A stretch of DNA of 64,000 bases from Agromyces sp. Root81. GTDB taxonomy: Bacteria > Actinomycetota > Actinomycetes > Actinomycetales > Microbacteriaceae. Shown here one piece after another: positions 33,100-42,125 of the stretch. Location: the NCBI RefSeq assembly GCF_001429165.1, contig NZ_LMIR01000002.1, positions 980,662 to 1,044,661 on the forward strand, read 5' to 3'. Position 1 is the first letter of the stretch, and the number at the start of each line of letters is the position of its first letter. Under the pieces are notes generated by a model. That model saw nothing but the letters and a program-made list of their open reading frames with translations. It made no database searches and was not told the DNA's origin. Position numbers and translations under genes: made by a program.

Positions 33100-33845
33100 C
33101 CGTCTTCTCGATCGACGAGGCCCGTCATGATCGCGGTATCGGGGTCGACGCACGCCTCGGCGAGCGCGGCATCCCACTCGGCGTCCATCGCCATCGGGTG
33201 GTCGCCGACGGACGGGAACCAGCCCTGGTTCGGCCAGTTCGCCACGAACTCCGCTCGCGGCGGGGCAGGTGGCACTTCGATGCCGTTGGCCTCGAGGCAC
33301 GGGCCGTAGTACTCGGTCAGGTAGTCGTGGATCCAGCCGAGCTGTTCGGCGTTCGGCGGGCCGGAGGTGCGCTTGTTCGGATGCGCGACCCGGCACGAGT
33401 ACGCGGCGATCGCCTCCTCGACCGTCGACGTCGACGTGCCGATCGCGTCGACAGGGCTGTCGGGGTCTGTGCCGGTGCGTCCCTCGTCGATCGGCAGCCC
33501 GGCGGCCTCGTAGCAGGCGCGCATCACGTCGACGCGGTTCTCATCGGTCACATACGCCTCGAAGACGACCTCGGGCCGCACCGCGTCGGGGTACGACATC
33601 AGCACCCCCGCCCAATCGCGGTCGGCCTCGGCGATACGTGCGGCCTCGATATCGGCCTCGGTGAACGGGTCGCCCGCGGGCCACGGTGCGAACTCGGGCA
33701 TCGGGATGGACACGATCTGCGCCGCGGCATCCGTCGCGTCGGGCGTCGGGGTCGCCTCGTCGGCCCCCGCGCCGGAGCAAGCGGTCAGCGCCGCCAGGAT
33801 GATCAGGGCCGCACCGACCGCCATCGATTCCCGTCGTCCGCCCAT
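33096..33845 (-). CDS. Secreted lipoprotein, unknown function
   Basis: The 249-residue protein has a signal peptide and lipobox (LIILAALTACSG). The mature part has four Cys spread over the domain (RACYEAAGL, YSCRVAH, YGPCLEANG, AEACVDP), probably two disulfides, and many acidic residues. No family is recognised, but the C-spacing and YG-x-CLE-x-NG pattern recurs in actinobacterial lipoproteins. It is the first gene of a two-gene operon with the DUF6226-like protein. Confidence 0.75.
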   Translation of the reverse strand: MGGRRESMAVGAALIILAALTACSGAGADEATPTPDATDAAAQIVSIPMPEFAPWPAGDPFTEADIEAARIAEADRDWAGVLMSYPDAVRPEVVFEAYVTDENRVDVMRACYEAAGLPIDEGRTGTDPDSPVDAIGTSTSTVEEAIAAYSCRVAHPNKRTSGPPNAEQLGWIHDYLTEYYGPCLEANGIEVPPAPPRAEFVANWPNQGWFPSVGDHPMAMDAEWDAALAEACVDPDTAIMTGLVDREDG

Positions 33846-33931
33846 GCGCACCTCCGCCGCGAACCTAACAGTGCAATGCGCGTTGGCACCAGCGCTCACC
33901 GCGGGCGAATGATGAATCGCCTTTCGAGAAC

Positions 33932-34138
33932 CTATCCGGCGGCGCGCCGCGCAGCCCGCTCGACGATCTTGAGCAAGCCTGCGAGAAGGAGCACTGGCAC
34001 GATCAGGACAGCGGTAATGATCAGCGTGTGGATGCTGCCGAAAATGAGCGCGAAGATCGCGCCGACACCGGCGATGACCGCCGCGACGATGAGCGTGATG
34101 AGCCATGCGGGCCGGTGGGGCGCTGCGGGCGAGATCAT
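33932..34138 (-). CDS. Small two-TM membrane protein
   Basis: The 68-residue protein has two hydrophobic helices (about residues 12-32 and 36-57) and a basic C-terminus (ERAARRAAG). No known domain is recognised. Nothing in its surroundings (a lipoprotein on one side, a toxin-antitoxin pair on the other) suggests a role. Confidence 0.5.
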   Translation of the reverse strand: MISPAAPHRPAWLITLIVAAVIAGVGAIFALIFGSIHTLIITAVLIVPVLLLAGLLKIVERAARRAAG

Positions 34139-34230
34139 GCTCCATCACACTAGTGCGCATCCGTCGAGTGATCCACTGCGTGTGCCGGTGACCGGATAGC
34201 CGAAGCGGATCCGGAGTGGGACAGGGGTTG

Positions 34231-34497
34231 TCAGTAGTGATAGCGGGCTTGGAGGATCGTGACGTACCGTTCATCGGCTATATAGACGAGACGGTTGGCC
34301 TCGTCGATTCGCCGTGACCACGCTCCGGCAAGGGCATGCTTGAGGGGCTCGGGTTTTCCGATGCCTTCGAAGGGGTCGTCTCGGAGGATGTCGGCGATGA
34401 TCGTGTTGATGCGCTTGAGTGTCCGACGATCCTGCGTCTGCCAGTAGAGATAGTCCTCCCAGCCCTCGGCAGTCCAGGCCAGCTTCCGGTCGCTCAA
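34231..34497 (-). CDS. yoeB: YoeB-family mRNA interferase toxin
   Basis: The 88-residue RelE-fold toxin has the YoeB/Txe signatures: W-x-x-Y-x-x-W-Q-x-x-D near the N-terminus, GKPEPLKHALAGAWSRRID and the C-terminal QARYHY with the catalytic His and Tyr. It cleaves mRNA at the ribosome. It starts with TTG overlapping the antitoxin stop (TTGA), so toxin output follows antitoxin translation. Confidence 0.93.
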   Translation of the reverse strand: MSDRKLAWTAEGWEDYLYWQTQDRRTLKRINTIIADILRDDPFEGIGKPEPLKHALAGAWSRRIDEANRLVYIADERYVTILQARYHY

Positions 34498-34745
34498 GAT
34501 TCGAGGAGTTCGTGCTCGACGACGTCACCTGCTCGCGCCTGCTCCATGGCGCTGAGGAGCCGCCGCGCATTCTCGGGGGAGCGCAGGAGGTAGCTCGTCT
34601 CGACGAGGGAGTCATACTCGTCCTTCGACATGAGCACCGCGGAGCCCCGTTTCGACGTGATCTCGACCTCGGTCTGATCGAGGTTCACGCGCTCGATCAG
34701 GCCGAATAGATCGCGTCGCGCTTCGCTTGTCGTGATAGCCACCAT
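34494..34745 (-). CDS. yefM: YefM/Phd-family antitoxin
   Basis: The 83-residue Phd/YefM antitoxin has N-terminal DNA-binding ITTSEARRDLFGLIERVN and RGSAVLMSKDEYDSL, then an acidic C-terminal region (residues about 55-83) that should wrap the toxin. The ATG at 34743-34745 lies 12 bases from a GTACCA-N4-TGGTAC palindrome that is the likely autoregulatory operator. Confidence 0.92.
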   Translation of the reverse strand: MVAITTSEARRDLFGLIERVNLDQTEVEITSKRGSAVLMSKDEYDSLVETSYLLRSPENARRLLSAMEQARAGDVVEHELLES

Positions 34746-34757
34746 GCCTCCAAAGTT

Positions 34758-34773
34758 GTACCACATATGGTAC
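34758..34773. promoter_or_regulatory. Palindromic operator of the yefM-yoeB pair
   Basis: GTACCA-CATA-TGGTAC is a perfect dyad just upstream of the antitoxin start, the usual position for autorepression by a YefM-YoeB complex. Confidence 0.65.
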
Positions 34774-34929
34774 CACTTGATCCGCAAGGCGTCTCTCTGA
34801 GCGATCCCCTTGGGGACGCGACTGCCGGCGTTCGCGTCAGCATCTGACCGCGTGCGCCGCGATCGGCCGCGAGAGTGCAGGAATCGGCCATCTCCTACGG
34901 GACCCTTCATCGAGCCCAAACGAACGCAC

Positions 34930-36840
34930 TCAGACGAACTCGAGCAGCTTCTCGATCATGATGATGCGCCGGGCCGCCTCGATGAGCGCGAGGTGCGAGA
35001 AGGCCTGCGGGAAGTTGCCCAGGTGCTGCCCGGTCTCGGTGTCGAGTTCCTCTGCGAGGAGGCCGAGCGGCGAGACGACTCGCAGCAGCTTCTCCATGAG
35101 GGCGAGGGCGCGCGCGCCCTCGCCGATGATGGTGAGCGCCGAGACGAGCCAGAACGAGCAGATGAGGAACGTGCCCTCACGCCCCGACAGTCCGTCGTCG
35201 GTCTCCTCCGTGCGGTAGCGCAGCGCGAACCCGTCTTCGGAGAGCTCGTCGGCGATCGCGAGCACGGTCGCCCGCAGCCGCTCGTCGTCGGGCGCCATGA
35301 ACCCGTAGATCGCCGCCAGCAGAGCGGATGCATCGAGCGCATCGGTGCCGTAATGCTGGCGCAGCACGCCCCGCTCGCTGACCCCGTGCTCGAGGATGTC
35401 GGCCGCGATCTCGTCGGCCACCCCGCGCCACCGCGCCGCAGTCTCGGCGTCGCCCACGATCGCACCGAGCTTCGAGGCCCGGTCGAGCGCGACCCAGCAC
35501 ATGATCTTCGACGACACGTAGTGCTGCGGCGCCCCCCGTGCCTCCCAGATGCCCTGGTCGGGCTCGCGCCAGACCGCAGTCGCGCACTCCGCCTGCGAGC
35601 GGATGAGCGGCCAGAGCGCGCGCGGCACCCGCTGGCTGCGCCGGGCGTGCATGAGGATCGCGTCGAGCACCGCGCCGTACAGGTCGTTCTGCCGCTGTGC
35701 GAACGCCCCGTTGCCCGTGCGCACCGGTCGGGAGCCCTGGTAGCCCGTGAGATGGTCGAGCGTCGTCTCGGTGAGGTCGCGCCGCCCGTCGATGCCGTAC
35801 ATGATCTGCAGCGAGCCGTCGTCGTTGGCCTCGAGCCCCGAGAGGAACTCGACGAACTCGTCCGCCTCCCAGTCGAGGTCGAGGTAGTGCAGCGCCTGCA
35901 CGGTGAACGAGGAGTCGCGGATCCAGTTGTATCGGTAGTCCCAGTTGCGCTCGCCGCCCGGCGTCTCGGGGAGCGAGGTCGTGAGGGCGGCGACCGTCGC
36001 CCCGGTGGGCATGTAGGTGAGCCCCTTGATCGTCAGCGCCGAGCGCTCGAGGGCCTCGCGCCACGGGTGGTCGGGGATCGTCGCGTCGCCGAGCCAGTCG
36101 CGCCAGTAGGTGACGGTCGAGTCGAGTTCGGCCGCGGCCTCCTCGAACGTCGCCGGGCCGTCGAGGTCGTCGGCCCACGAGAGCGAGCAGAACGCGCGGT
36201 CGCCCGCGTGCAGCGTGTGGCGCGCACGCACGTGGCCGCCCTGCACACCGAGCGGGAGGTCGGAGCGCAGGCGCAGCGACATCCCGGCACCGCTCGCCGT
36301 CGCGGTGTACTCGTCGCTCGCGTCCCACTCGGCGCCGACCCGCCCGTAGTCGAAGACCGGTTCGCACAGGAGCTCCATCTCGACGTGTCCGTCGAGGCAG
36401 GTCACGGTGCGCACGAGGCAGTGGCCGGCGTCGTCGTCGGCGGGGGCCCGGGTGTGCGGGGTGGTCGTGTCGAGCTCGGACCGCGGCACGATCGTGAGCG
36501 CGTCGCGCACCTCGGCCCAGCCCGTCGGCGTCTTCCACGTCGTCACGAGCACGTTGGTGCCGGGTTCGTAGGCCCGGGCCGACGGCGCGTTGACGTCGAA
36601 CGGGGCGAACCGGAAGTACCCCGCCTGCCGGTCGAGGATCGTCGCGAAGACGCTCGGAGCGTCGAATCGCGGCGGGCAGAGCCATCCGATCGCACCGTCG
36701 GGTGCGACGAGGGCACCCGTGTGGCAGTCGGAGAGGAAGGCGAAGGAGGCGATCGGCGGGAACGGGGAGCGAGCGACCGCGCCCTGCATCTGCGGCGCCC
36801 GGCCCCCGGTCCTCACCCGGTCCGACTCCGTGCGTTCCAT
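34930..36840 (-). CDS. GH15 family glycoside hydrolase (glucoamylase/trehalase type)
   Basis: The 636-residue enzyme opens with the GH15 N-terminal region (IASFAFLSDCHTGALVAPDGAIGWLC) and follows with the (alpha/alpha)6 barrel: NWDYRYNWIRDSSFTVQAL, HLTGYQGSRPVRTGNGA, and EELDTETGQHLGNFPQAFSHLALI with the catalytic Glu region. Actinobacterial members are mostly trehalases or glucosidases. The ATG at 36838-36840 with CGGAGGA upstream is chosen; an upstream ATG in frame lacks such support. It is divergent from the regulator at 37027. Confidence 0.9.
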   Translation of the reverse strand: MERTESDRVRTGGRAPQMQGAVARSPFPPIASFAFLSDCHTGALVAPDGAIGWLCPPRFDAPSVFATILDRQAGYFRFAPFDVNAPSARAYEPGTNVLVTTWKTPTGWAEVRDALTIVPRSELDTTTPHTRAPADDDAGHCLVRTVTCLDGHVEMELLCEPVFDYGRVGAEWDASDEYTATASGAGMSLRLRSDLPLGVQGGHVRARHTLHAGDRAFCSLSWADDLDGPATFEEAAAELDSTVTYWRDWLGDATIPDHPWREALERSALTIKGLTYMPTGATVAALTTSLPETPGGERNWDYRYNWIRDSSFTVQALHYLDLDWEADEFVEFLSGLEANDDGSLQIMYGIDGRRDLTETTLDHLTGYQGSRPVRTGNGAFAQRQNDLYGAVLDAILMHARRSQRVPRALWPLIRSQAECATAVWREPDQGIWEARGAPQHYVSSKIMCWVALDRASKLGAIVGDAETAARWRGVADEIAADILEHGVSERGVLRQHYGTDALDASALLAAIYGFMAPDDERLRATVLAIADELSEDGFALRYRTEETDDGLSGREGTFLICSFWLVSALTIIGEGARALALMEKLLRVVSPLGLLAEELDTETGQHLGNFPQAFSHLALIEAARRIIMIEKLLEFV

Positions 36841-37026
36841 GATTCCTCCGATGGTGACCCGGCGATCCGGCGGAGCCGCACCGTCGGTCGCGTTCATGCC
36901 GAGCCTCACATCGACGGTAGACCTTCGGCGCCGTGGTTCGAACGCGGCATGCAGGCGGCATGCGGGCGGCAAACGATAACGATCCTTCAGCGAACTCTCT
37001 CGAAACTTTCGGGCTATCTTGATGGA

Positions 37027-38598
37027 ATGCAGAGCGCGAACCCTCGCTTCGTCACGATCGGCGTCGCCGCGCGTGAGACCGGCGCTCCGGTCTGGCGGCT
37101 CCGCGCTTGGGAGGCCTCGGGCCTGCTGACACCGGCCCGAACTGCGAGCGGGTACCGGCTGTTCAGCTCTGATGACCTCGATCGCGCCAGACGGCTCGCC
37201 GCTGAACTCGACGGCACGGAGCGCCTGCACGCACTCGGCCTCGCCCACGCGGCGACCCTGGGCGTCGATCCCATCGCGCAGCCGACCTCCCTCGCACCGA
37301 GTTCCGCGGAGCTGCGCGCCGTCCAGCAGCTCGATCTGCTCAGGCAGATCACGCACCAGCTGCGATCGAGCGATGACGTGCGTTCATCGGTCGCGTTCGC
37401 CGTCGTCCAGGTCGCCCAGTTCATCGGCGCCGATGCCGGCGCCGTCGCGCTCGCGGATCTCGTACGCCAGAAGATCCATGCCTACTGCACCTTCGGGCTC
37501 TCGAGGAGGTTCACGCAGGAGCTCGGGCCGTGGAGGCTGCATCAGGGATTCGGCGGCCAGGTCTATGCGCTTCGGGAGCCGATCACCTTCCCCGACCTCC
37601 AGCCGGTCGTCCGGGTGGGCCGCGCGATGATCATCGCCGAGGGTCTGCGCGCCTACGCCTGCGTTCCACTGTTCCGCGGGTCGAAGCGCGTCGGCATCCT
37701 CGAGATGTACAAGCGGACGCCGGAACCCTTCTCGGTCGACGACCTCGATCTCCTCGAGGTGATCTCCTCGTTGATCACTCCGTACATCGAGACCGGCCTG
37801 CTCGAGGAGCAGACACGTGCGCTTCAACAGGACCGGGCCCGCCACTTCAGGTTGCTGATCGCTCAGTTCTCCACGGCGGCGCAGCGACGGCGGGAGCGGC
37901 TCGCCGCCGGCCTGAGGTCGTTCGCCGCGGAGTTCGAGGGCCGTGACGCCCCGCCGATCGACGAGGTGCCCCGCCGGCTCGGCGAGCTGGCGGACCGGGC
38001 CGAGCGCGTTCGCTCCACCGAGTTCGACTTCCTCGAGCTCGTGAATGCAAGCATCATCGATCGCCTCGCCGAATCGAATGAGCTCAACTGCTCGCTCGAA
38101 TCGGGCTCGTGGCCGACGGCGTTGTCCACCGCTCTGGCCTCCCGCCTGTACCTCCTGCTGGTCCGGCTCGCCGACGAGGTCGCGACGGTCGCCGAGGGTC
38201 ACCTGGTGGTCGGCCTGGAGGCATCGGCGGACGAGATCGAAGTGAGCATCGAGTTCGGCACGGGCGATGCGGCGCACGATCCGTTCGTCCCCAGCGCCGA
38301 AGCCACCGAGGTCGTCGACGAGCTCAACGGCACCGTGAGCACGGTTCGACGCCCGTCGACCTCGCGGGTGATCGTGTCGGTGCCGCGCGACGCGATCGAT
38401 CATCGCGGAGACCTCCTCACGCGCCGTGAACGCGAGACGCTCGAAGCGCTTCGGAGCGGGCTGACCAATCGCGAGATCGCCGCCTCGCTGCACATCTCGT
38501 CGAAGACGCTGCAGAACCACCTCACGGCCATCTACCGGAAGCTGCAGGTGTCGAGCCGCGCCGAGGCGATCGGTCTCGTCGACGAGACCTCGATCTGA
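37027..38598 (+). CDS. MerR-GAF-LuxR transcriptional regulator
   Basis: The 523-residue protein has an unusual domain order. Residues 8 to about 75 read as a MerR-type winged HTH (FVTIGVAARETG...WEASGLLTPARTASGYRLF). Residues about 115-260 form a GAF-like sensor (QITHQLRSSDDVRSSVAFAVVQVAQFIGADAGAVAL). A helical region about 265-440 resembles a histidine-kinase dimer/ATPase-like remnant, and residues about 455-520 are a LuxR HTH (LTRRERETLEALRSGLTNREIAASLHI). The neighbouring amine oxidase, cupin and POT transporter genes are the probable targets. GAF-LuxR regulators are known; the N-terminal MerR head is the odd part. Confidence 0.85.
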   Translation: MQSANPRFVTIGVAARETGAPVWRLRAWEASGLLTPARTASGYRLFSSDDLDRARRLAAELDGTERLHALGLAHAATLGVDPIAQPTSLAPSSAELRAVQQLDLLRQITHQLRSSDDVRSSVAFAVVQVAQFIGADAGAVALADLVRQKIHAYCTFGLSRRFTQELGPWRLHQGFGGQVYALREPITFPDLQPVVRVGRAMIIAEGLRAYACVPLFRGSKRVGILEMYKRTPEPFSVDDLDLLEVISSLITPYIETGLLEEQTRALQQDRARHFRLLIAQFSTAAQRRRERLAAGLRSFAAEFEGRDAPPIDEVPRRLGELADRAERVRSTEFDFLELVNASIIDRLAESNELNCSLESGSWPTALSTALASRLYLLLVRLADEVATVAEGHLVVGLEASADEIEVSIEFGTGDAAHDPFVPSAEATEVVDELNGTVSTVRRPSTSRVIVSVPRDAIDHRGDLLTRRERETLEALRSGLTNREIAASLHISSKTLQNHLTAIYRKLQVSSRAEAIGLVDETSI

Positions 38599-38746
38599 GC
38601 AGGCGAGAGGGGGTCCTACGCGTCGGGCACGGCTCAGCACCCATGCTGCCGAAACGATTCCGTGGTTAACGTGGCCTTCGTCACCGGGGCCGAGCCCGCT
38701 TGACAGCGGTCGCCGCTCGGCTGCGCCACGGAAGGAACCGTCTTCA

Positions 38747-40033
38747 ATGCCGAATGCTCACCCGCCCACGACGTCCTCCGATGTCATCGTCGTCGGCGCT
38801 GGCGCTGCTGGACTCTCCGCCGCCCGGCGTCTCGCCGATGCCGGACTCGACGTCAGAGTCCTCGAGGCCCGTGATCGGCTCGGCGGCCGCCTTCACACTC
38901 GCCACGACCTCGCCGGAGTGCCGGTCGAACTCGGTGCGGAGTTCATGCACACCGCGGCCAACCCCTTGCGGCCGGTGCTCCGTGCCGCCGGTTTCGAGGA
39001 GCGACGCGGGGTGAGCAGCCACCTTCCGTCCGAATCGTTCCGGCCCCGCCTGGAATCATTCCTCGCTGCCTCCTGCACCCCCGAAGAGAGCATCTCCGTC
39101 GAAGCGCTCGTCCAGCGTCACGCCACGGATGCTCCGGCGGCGCAACTGCTGGAAGAGGCGTTCGGCGCCCAACGCGGCCGCGAGGAGCTCCGTCGCACCA
39201 GCGCGACCGACGCGATGCACGAACTCGAACTCGAGCTCGCAGACGACGAGTTCATGGGCGAGCACAACTTCCGGCTTCCCGCCGGCTGGGGCACGGTCGT
39301 CGATCACCTCGCCCAGGGTCTCCACTGCGAAACCGGCCGCCGAGTCGAACACATCGGCATCGAGGCCGGCGGGATCGTGGTCGAGGCCGTCGGCGAGAAC
39401 GGGCCGCTGCAGTATCGCGCGGAGCAGCTGATCGTCACGGTCCCGCTCGGGGTGCTGAAGAACGGCGACATCCAGTTCACCCCGGCACTGCCGGCTGAGA
39501 AATCCGCGGCCATCCAGGCGATGACGACGCTCGACATCCTGAAGCTCGTGTTCGTCTTCGACGGCGATGTGTGGACGTTCGATTCTCCGGTGCAGCAGAC
39601 GCGACCGAGCCCGTCGACGTGGTGGCATTCCACCTGGGACGGTGCGCCTCGTGACGAGACGGTCATCGTCGGCTGGGCGGTCGGCGACGAGGCCCGCCGG
39701 ATGCTCCAGGAGCCTCCCGAGGTGATGACGGCGCGCGCGGCCGCTTCGCTCAGCGCGATGCTGGGAAGGCCGGATCACCCGCCGCGTACGGCCACCTTCC
39801 ACTCGTGGGGAGCCGATCCCTTCACGCGCGGCAGCTACAGCCATGTGCCGCCCGGCGCCCCGCGCGACATCCGCGACCGCCTCGCGATGCCGACCGGTGA
39901 CCGGATCTTCTGGGCAGGTGAGGCGACGGCGGCGTTCCGCTCGCGGACCGTCGGCGGTGCCTACGCCTCGGGCGCACGAGCGGCCGCCGAGGTCCTTGAC
40001 GCACGTTCACGACTCGTGGAGGCAGCCTCGTGA
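38747..40033 (+). CDS. Flavin-containing monoamine oxidase family protein
   Basis: The 428-residue FAD amine oxidoreductase has the dinucleotide fold VVGAGAAGLSAARRLADAG...LEARDRLGGR at the N-terminus and the C-terminal FAD motif IFWAGEATAAFRSRTVGGAYASGARAA. It oxidises an amine (polyamine, aromatic amine or amino acid) to an aldehyde, ammonia and peroxide; the substrate is unknown. Its stop overlaps the cupin gene start (GTGA). GGAAGGAA precedes the ATG at 38747. Confidence 0.9.
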   Translation: MPNAHPPTTSSDVIVVGAGAAGLSAARRLADAGLDVRVLEARDRLGGRLHTRHDLAGVPVELGAEFMHTAANPLRPVLRAAGFEERRGVSSHLPSESFRPRLESFLAASCTPEESISVEALVQRHATDAPAAQLLEEAFGAQRGREELRRTSATDAMHELELELADDEFMGEHNFRLPAGWGTVVDHLAQGLHCETGRRVEHIGIEAGGIVVEAVGENGPLQYRAEQLIVTVPLGVLKNGDIQFTPALPAEKSAAIQAMTTLDILKLVFVFDGDVWTFDSPVQQTRPSPSTWWHSTWDGAPRDETVIVGWAVGDEARRMLQEPPEVMTARAAASLSAMLGRPDHPPRTATFHSWGADPFTRGSYSHVPPGAPRDIRDRLAMPTGDRIFWAGEATAAFRSRTVGGAYASGARAAAEVLDARSRLVEAAS

Positions 40034-40410
40034 CCGCATTCCCCCGACCGGTGCTGATCGAAGCATCGGCGTATCCGCATCGAAACGCCGCCGAGATGCC
40101 GGAGGACCTGGTGCTCTCGGGCCGGCCCACCGCGGACGTCTGGGCGCCTCCGCCCCTCGTCGGAGCGCGAGCGGTCACCTTCGGGGTATGGCTCGGACAG
40201 CCGGGCTCCGTGGCATGCCATGGCTACCCGCACGATGAGGTGTTCGTCGTGGCTGAGGGGCTGATCCGTCTCGAGTCGCTCGACGGAACGTCGCTCGACG
40301 TCGAGCCAGGGCAGTCGTGCTTCGTACCGCGCGGCTGGCGAGGCGTCTGGCACACCGTCAGCCCGACCCGAAAGACCTACGTCATCGCGGCATCCGACGC
40401 AACGGAGTGA
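40030..40410 (+). CDS. Cupin-domain protein (DUF861-like)
   Basis: The 126-residue single-domain cupin reads GYPHDEVFVVAEGLIRLESLDG and ends LDVEPGQSCFVPRGWRGVWHTV, which matches the DUF861/RmlC-like cupins often encoded next to amine oxidases and aldehyde dehydrogenases. Metal ligands may be His and Glu of HDE. The GTG start overlaps the oxidase stop. The likely role is a small-molecule-binding accessory to the amine catabolic enzyme. Confidence 0.82.
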   Translation: MTAFPRPVLIEASAYPHRNAAEMPEDLVLSGRPTADVWAPPPLVGARAVTFGVWLGQPGSVACHGYPHDEVFVVAEGLIRLESLDGTSLDVEPGQSCFVPRGWRGVWHTVSPTRKTYVIAASDATE

Positions 40411-40462
40411 CGCGCAGGACCAGCCGGAGCGCTCGGACCGGGCGCGGCCGCACACCGTCACG

Positions 40463-40478
40463 GGTTCGACGTCGAACC
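40463..40478. promoter_or_regulatory. GGTTCGA palindrome 1 upstream of POT gene
   Basis: GGTTCGACGTCGAACC is a perfect 16-base palindrome 49 bases upstream of the transporter start. It shares the half-site GGTTCGA with the palindrome at 40491-40508. Confidence 0.65.
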
Positions 40479-40490
40479 ACGTGGAACAGA

Positions 40491-40508
40491 TCGAACCACC
40501 TGGTTCGA
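40491..40508. promoter_or_regulatory. GGTTCGA palindrome 2 upstream of POT gene
   Basis: TCGAACCA-CC-TGGTTCGA is a perfect dyad with 8-base arms directly before the ribosome-binding site (GAGAAGGA) of the transporter gene. The half-sites are the same as in palindrome 1 but in the opposite order, so four half-sites lie within 46 bases. Confidence 0.65.
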
Positions 40509-40526
40509 GATTGAGAAGGACGATCA

Positions 40527-42041
40527 ATGACCGAGTTGCACGACACCGTCGCCGCTGCACGCGCAAGCGAATCCTCGACCGACGCCCAGACGCCCCCGGA
40601 ACGCAAACGGGCCGGGTATCCACGTGGGCTCGCGAGCCTCGCATTCACGGAGTTCTGGGAGCGCTTCAGCTTCTACGGCCTGCAGGCCGTGCTGATCTTC
40701 TACATGCTCTACGCGGTCGATCAGGGCGGCCTCGCACTCGATGCCGCGATCGCCTCGAGCCTCGTCGGGGCCTACGGAGGCTCGGTGTACCTCGCCCAGA
40801 TCCTCGGATCCTGGATGGGCGACCGGGTGCTCGCGCCGAAGTGGCTGGTCTTCTGGGGCGGCGTGGTCATCACCCTCGGCCACCTCGCGCTCGGGTTCAT
40901 CCCCGGGTACGGGGGCCTCGCGATCGGGTTGGGGCTGATCGTGCTCGGCACCGGCGCACTCAAGACGAACATCACGTCGATCGTGGGCATGCTGCTCGAA
41001 GACGACCCGAGTCGACGTGACGCGGGATTCTCGTACTTCTACATGGCCATCAACATCGGCGCGACCGTCGGTGCCCTCGCCACCGGCCTCGCGCAGAGTG
41101 CCGTGGGCTTCCAGCTGGCGTTCACCCTCGCCTCGATCGGCATGGTCGCCGCGCTCATCCAGTACTGCTTCGCGATGCGGCGGCTGCCCGCGGACGCCGA
41201 TGTCGTACGCAATCCGATCCCCCTGCGGAACGCCTGGCGCCCGGCAGCCGTCGTGGTCCTCGTCGTGGCGGCCATCGCGGTCGCCTGGGTGACGGGTGTG
41301 CTCAACGAGGCGAACATGGCGAGCGTGACGGGTCTCGTGATCGTCGCCGCGGCCGTCATCCTGTTCGTGGCGATGTTCTCGTCTCGATCGGTCACGTCGG
41401 CCGAGAAGACGCGACTGGCCGGCTTCGTCCCGATCTTCATCGCGAGCGCCGTGTTCTTCGGCCTGCTGTTCCAGGTCTTCTCATTCCTCCCGATCCTGAT
41501 CTCGGACGATCGCGTCGACCTCCAGATCGGAGACTGGTCGATGCCGCCCGCATGGGTGCTCTCGGTCGGCGCCCTGTCCGCCGTGCTGATCACGCCCGTG
41601 TTCGCGCGGCTCTGGAGCCGTCGCGACCAGGCCGACCCGAACCCGAGCGGCAAGTTCGCGTTCGGCCTCGTCCAGCTCGGCCTCGGGCACGTCTTCCTGC
41701 TCGTGGTCGTCATGACGTCGGGCTCGGTGATCGCCCTGCTCCCGGTGCTCGTCTACGTCGTGGTCGTCGGCACATCCGAGGTGCTGGTCGGCCCGATCGG
41801 CCTCTCGCTCGCCACCCGCATCGCACCGCAGGCCTTCCGGTCGCAGGTGGTCGCGTTGATCTTCCTGACGTTGGCAGCGGGCTCCACGCTGGCGGGCCTG
41901 CTCGGCCAGCTGTACACCGCGATCGGGGACACCGCCTACCTCACGACGATCAGCGCGCTCGGCATCGGACTCGGCGCGGTGCTCTGGCTCTTCCGCTCGC
42001 GCATCGATGGCGCCGTCGCATTCGGCCTCCCCTCGCACTGA
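40527..42041 (+). CDS. POT/PTR-family proton-dependent oligopeptide transporter
   Basis: The 504-residue, 12-14 TM transporter has the POT signatures FTEFWERFSFYGLQAVLIFYM (the E-x-x-E-R-F-x-Y-Y/G motif), SVYLAQILGSWMGDR, and FSYFYMAINIGATVGALATG. It imports di- or tripeptides or related amines with protons. It lies downstream of the amine oxidase/cupin pair, with its own palindromic control region in the 116-base gap. Confidence 0.92.
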   Translation: MTELHDTVAAARASESSTDAQTPPERKRAGYPRGLASLAFTEFWERFSFYGLQAVLIFYMLYAVDQGGLALDAAIASSLVGAYGGSVYLAQILGSWMGDRVLAPKWLVFWGGVVITLGHLALGFIPGYGGLAIGLGLIVLGTGALKTNITSIVGMLLEDDPSRRDAGFSYFYMAINIGATVGALATGLAQSAVGFQLAFTLASIGMVAALIQYCFAMRRLPADADVVRNPIPLRNAWRPAAVVVLVVAAIAVAWVTGVLNEANMASVTGLVIVAAAVILFVAMFSSRSVTSAEKTRLAGFVPIFIASAVFFGLLFQVFSFLPILISDDRVDLQIGDWSMPPAWVLSVGALSAVLITPVFARLWSRRDQADPNPSGKFAFGLVQLGLGHVFLLVVVMTSGSVIALLPVLVYVVVVGTSEVLVGPIGLSLATRIAPQAFRSQVVALIFLTLAAGSTLAGLLGQLYTAIGDTAYLTTISALGIGLGAVLWLFRSRIDGAVAFGLPSH

Positions 42042-42087
42042 GATCGACGGGGCCCGGGCGCCGGCCAACGCCCGAGGGGCCTCGATC

Positions 42088-42125
42088 ATCGGTGGGCGGC
42101 ACAGCGAGCTGTGCCGCCCACCGAT
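42088..42125. terminator. Perfect 18-bp stem between convergent genes
   Basis: ATCGGTGGGCGGCACAGC pairs fully with GCTGTGCCGCCCACCGAT across GA. It lies between the POT gene and the convergent DUF305 gene and touches the last base of the latter. It has no T-run. Confidence 0.8.

Noticed and set aside
33932..34138. Small two-TM protein as a type I toxin
   Set aside because: No antisense RNA promoter or characteristic toxin sequence; the basic tail and length are equally normal for small membrane proteins.
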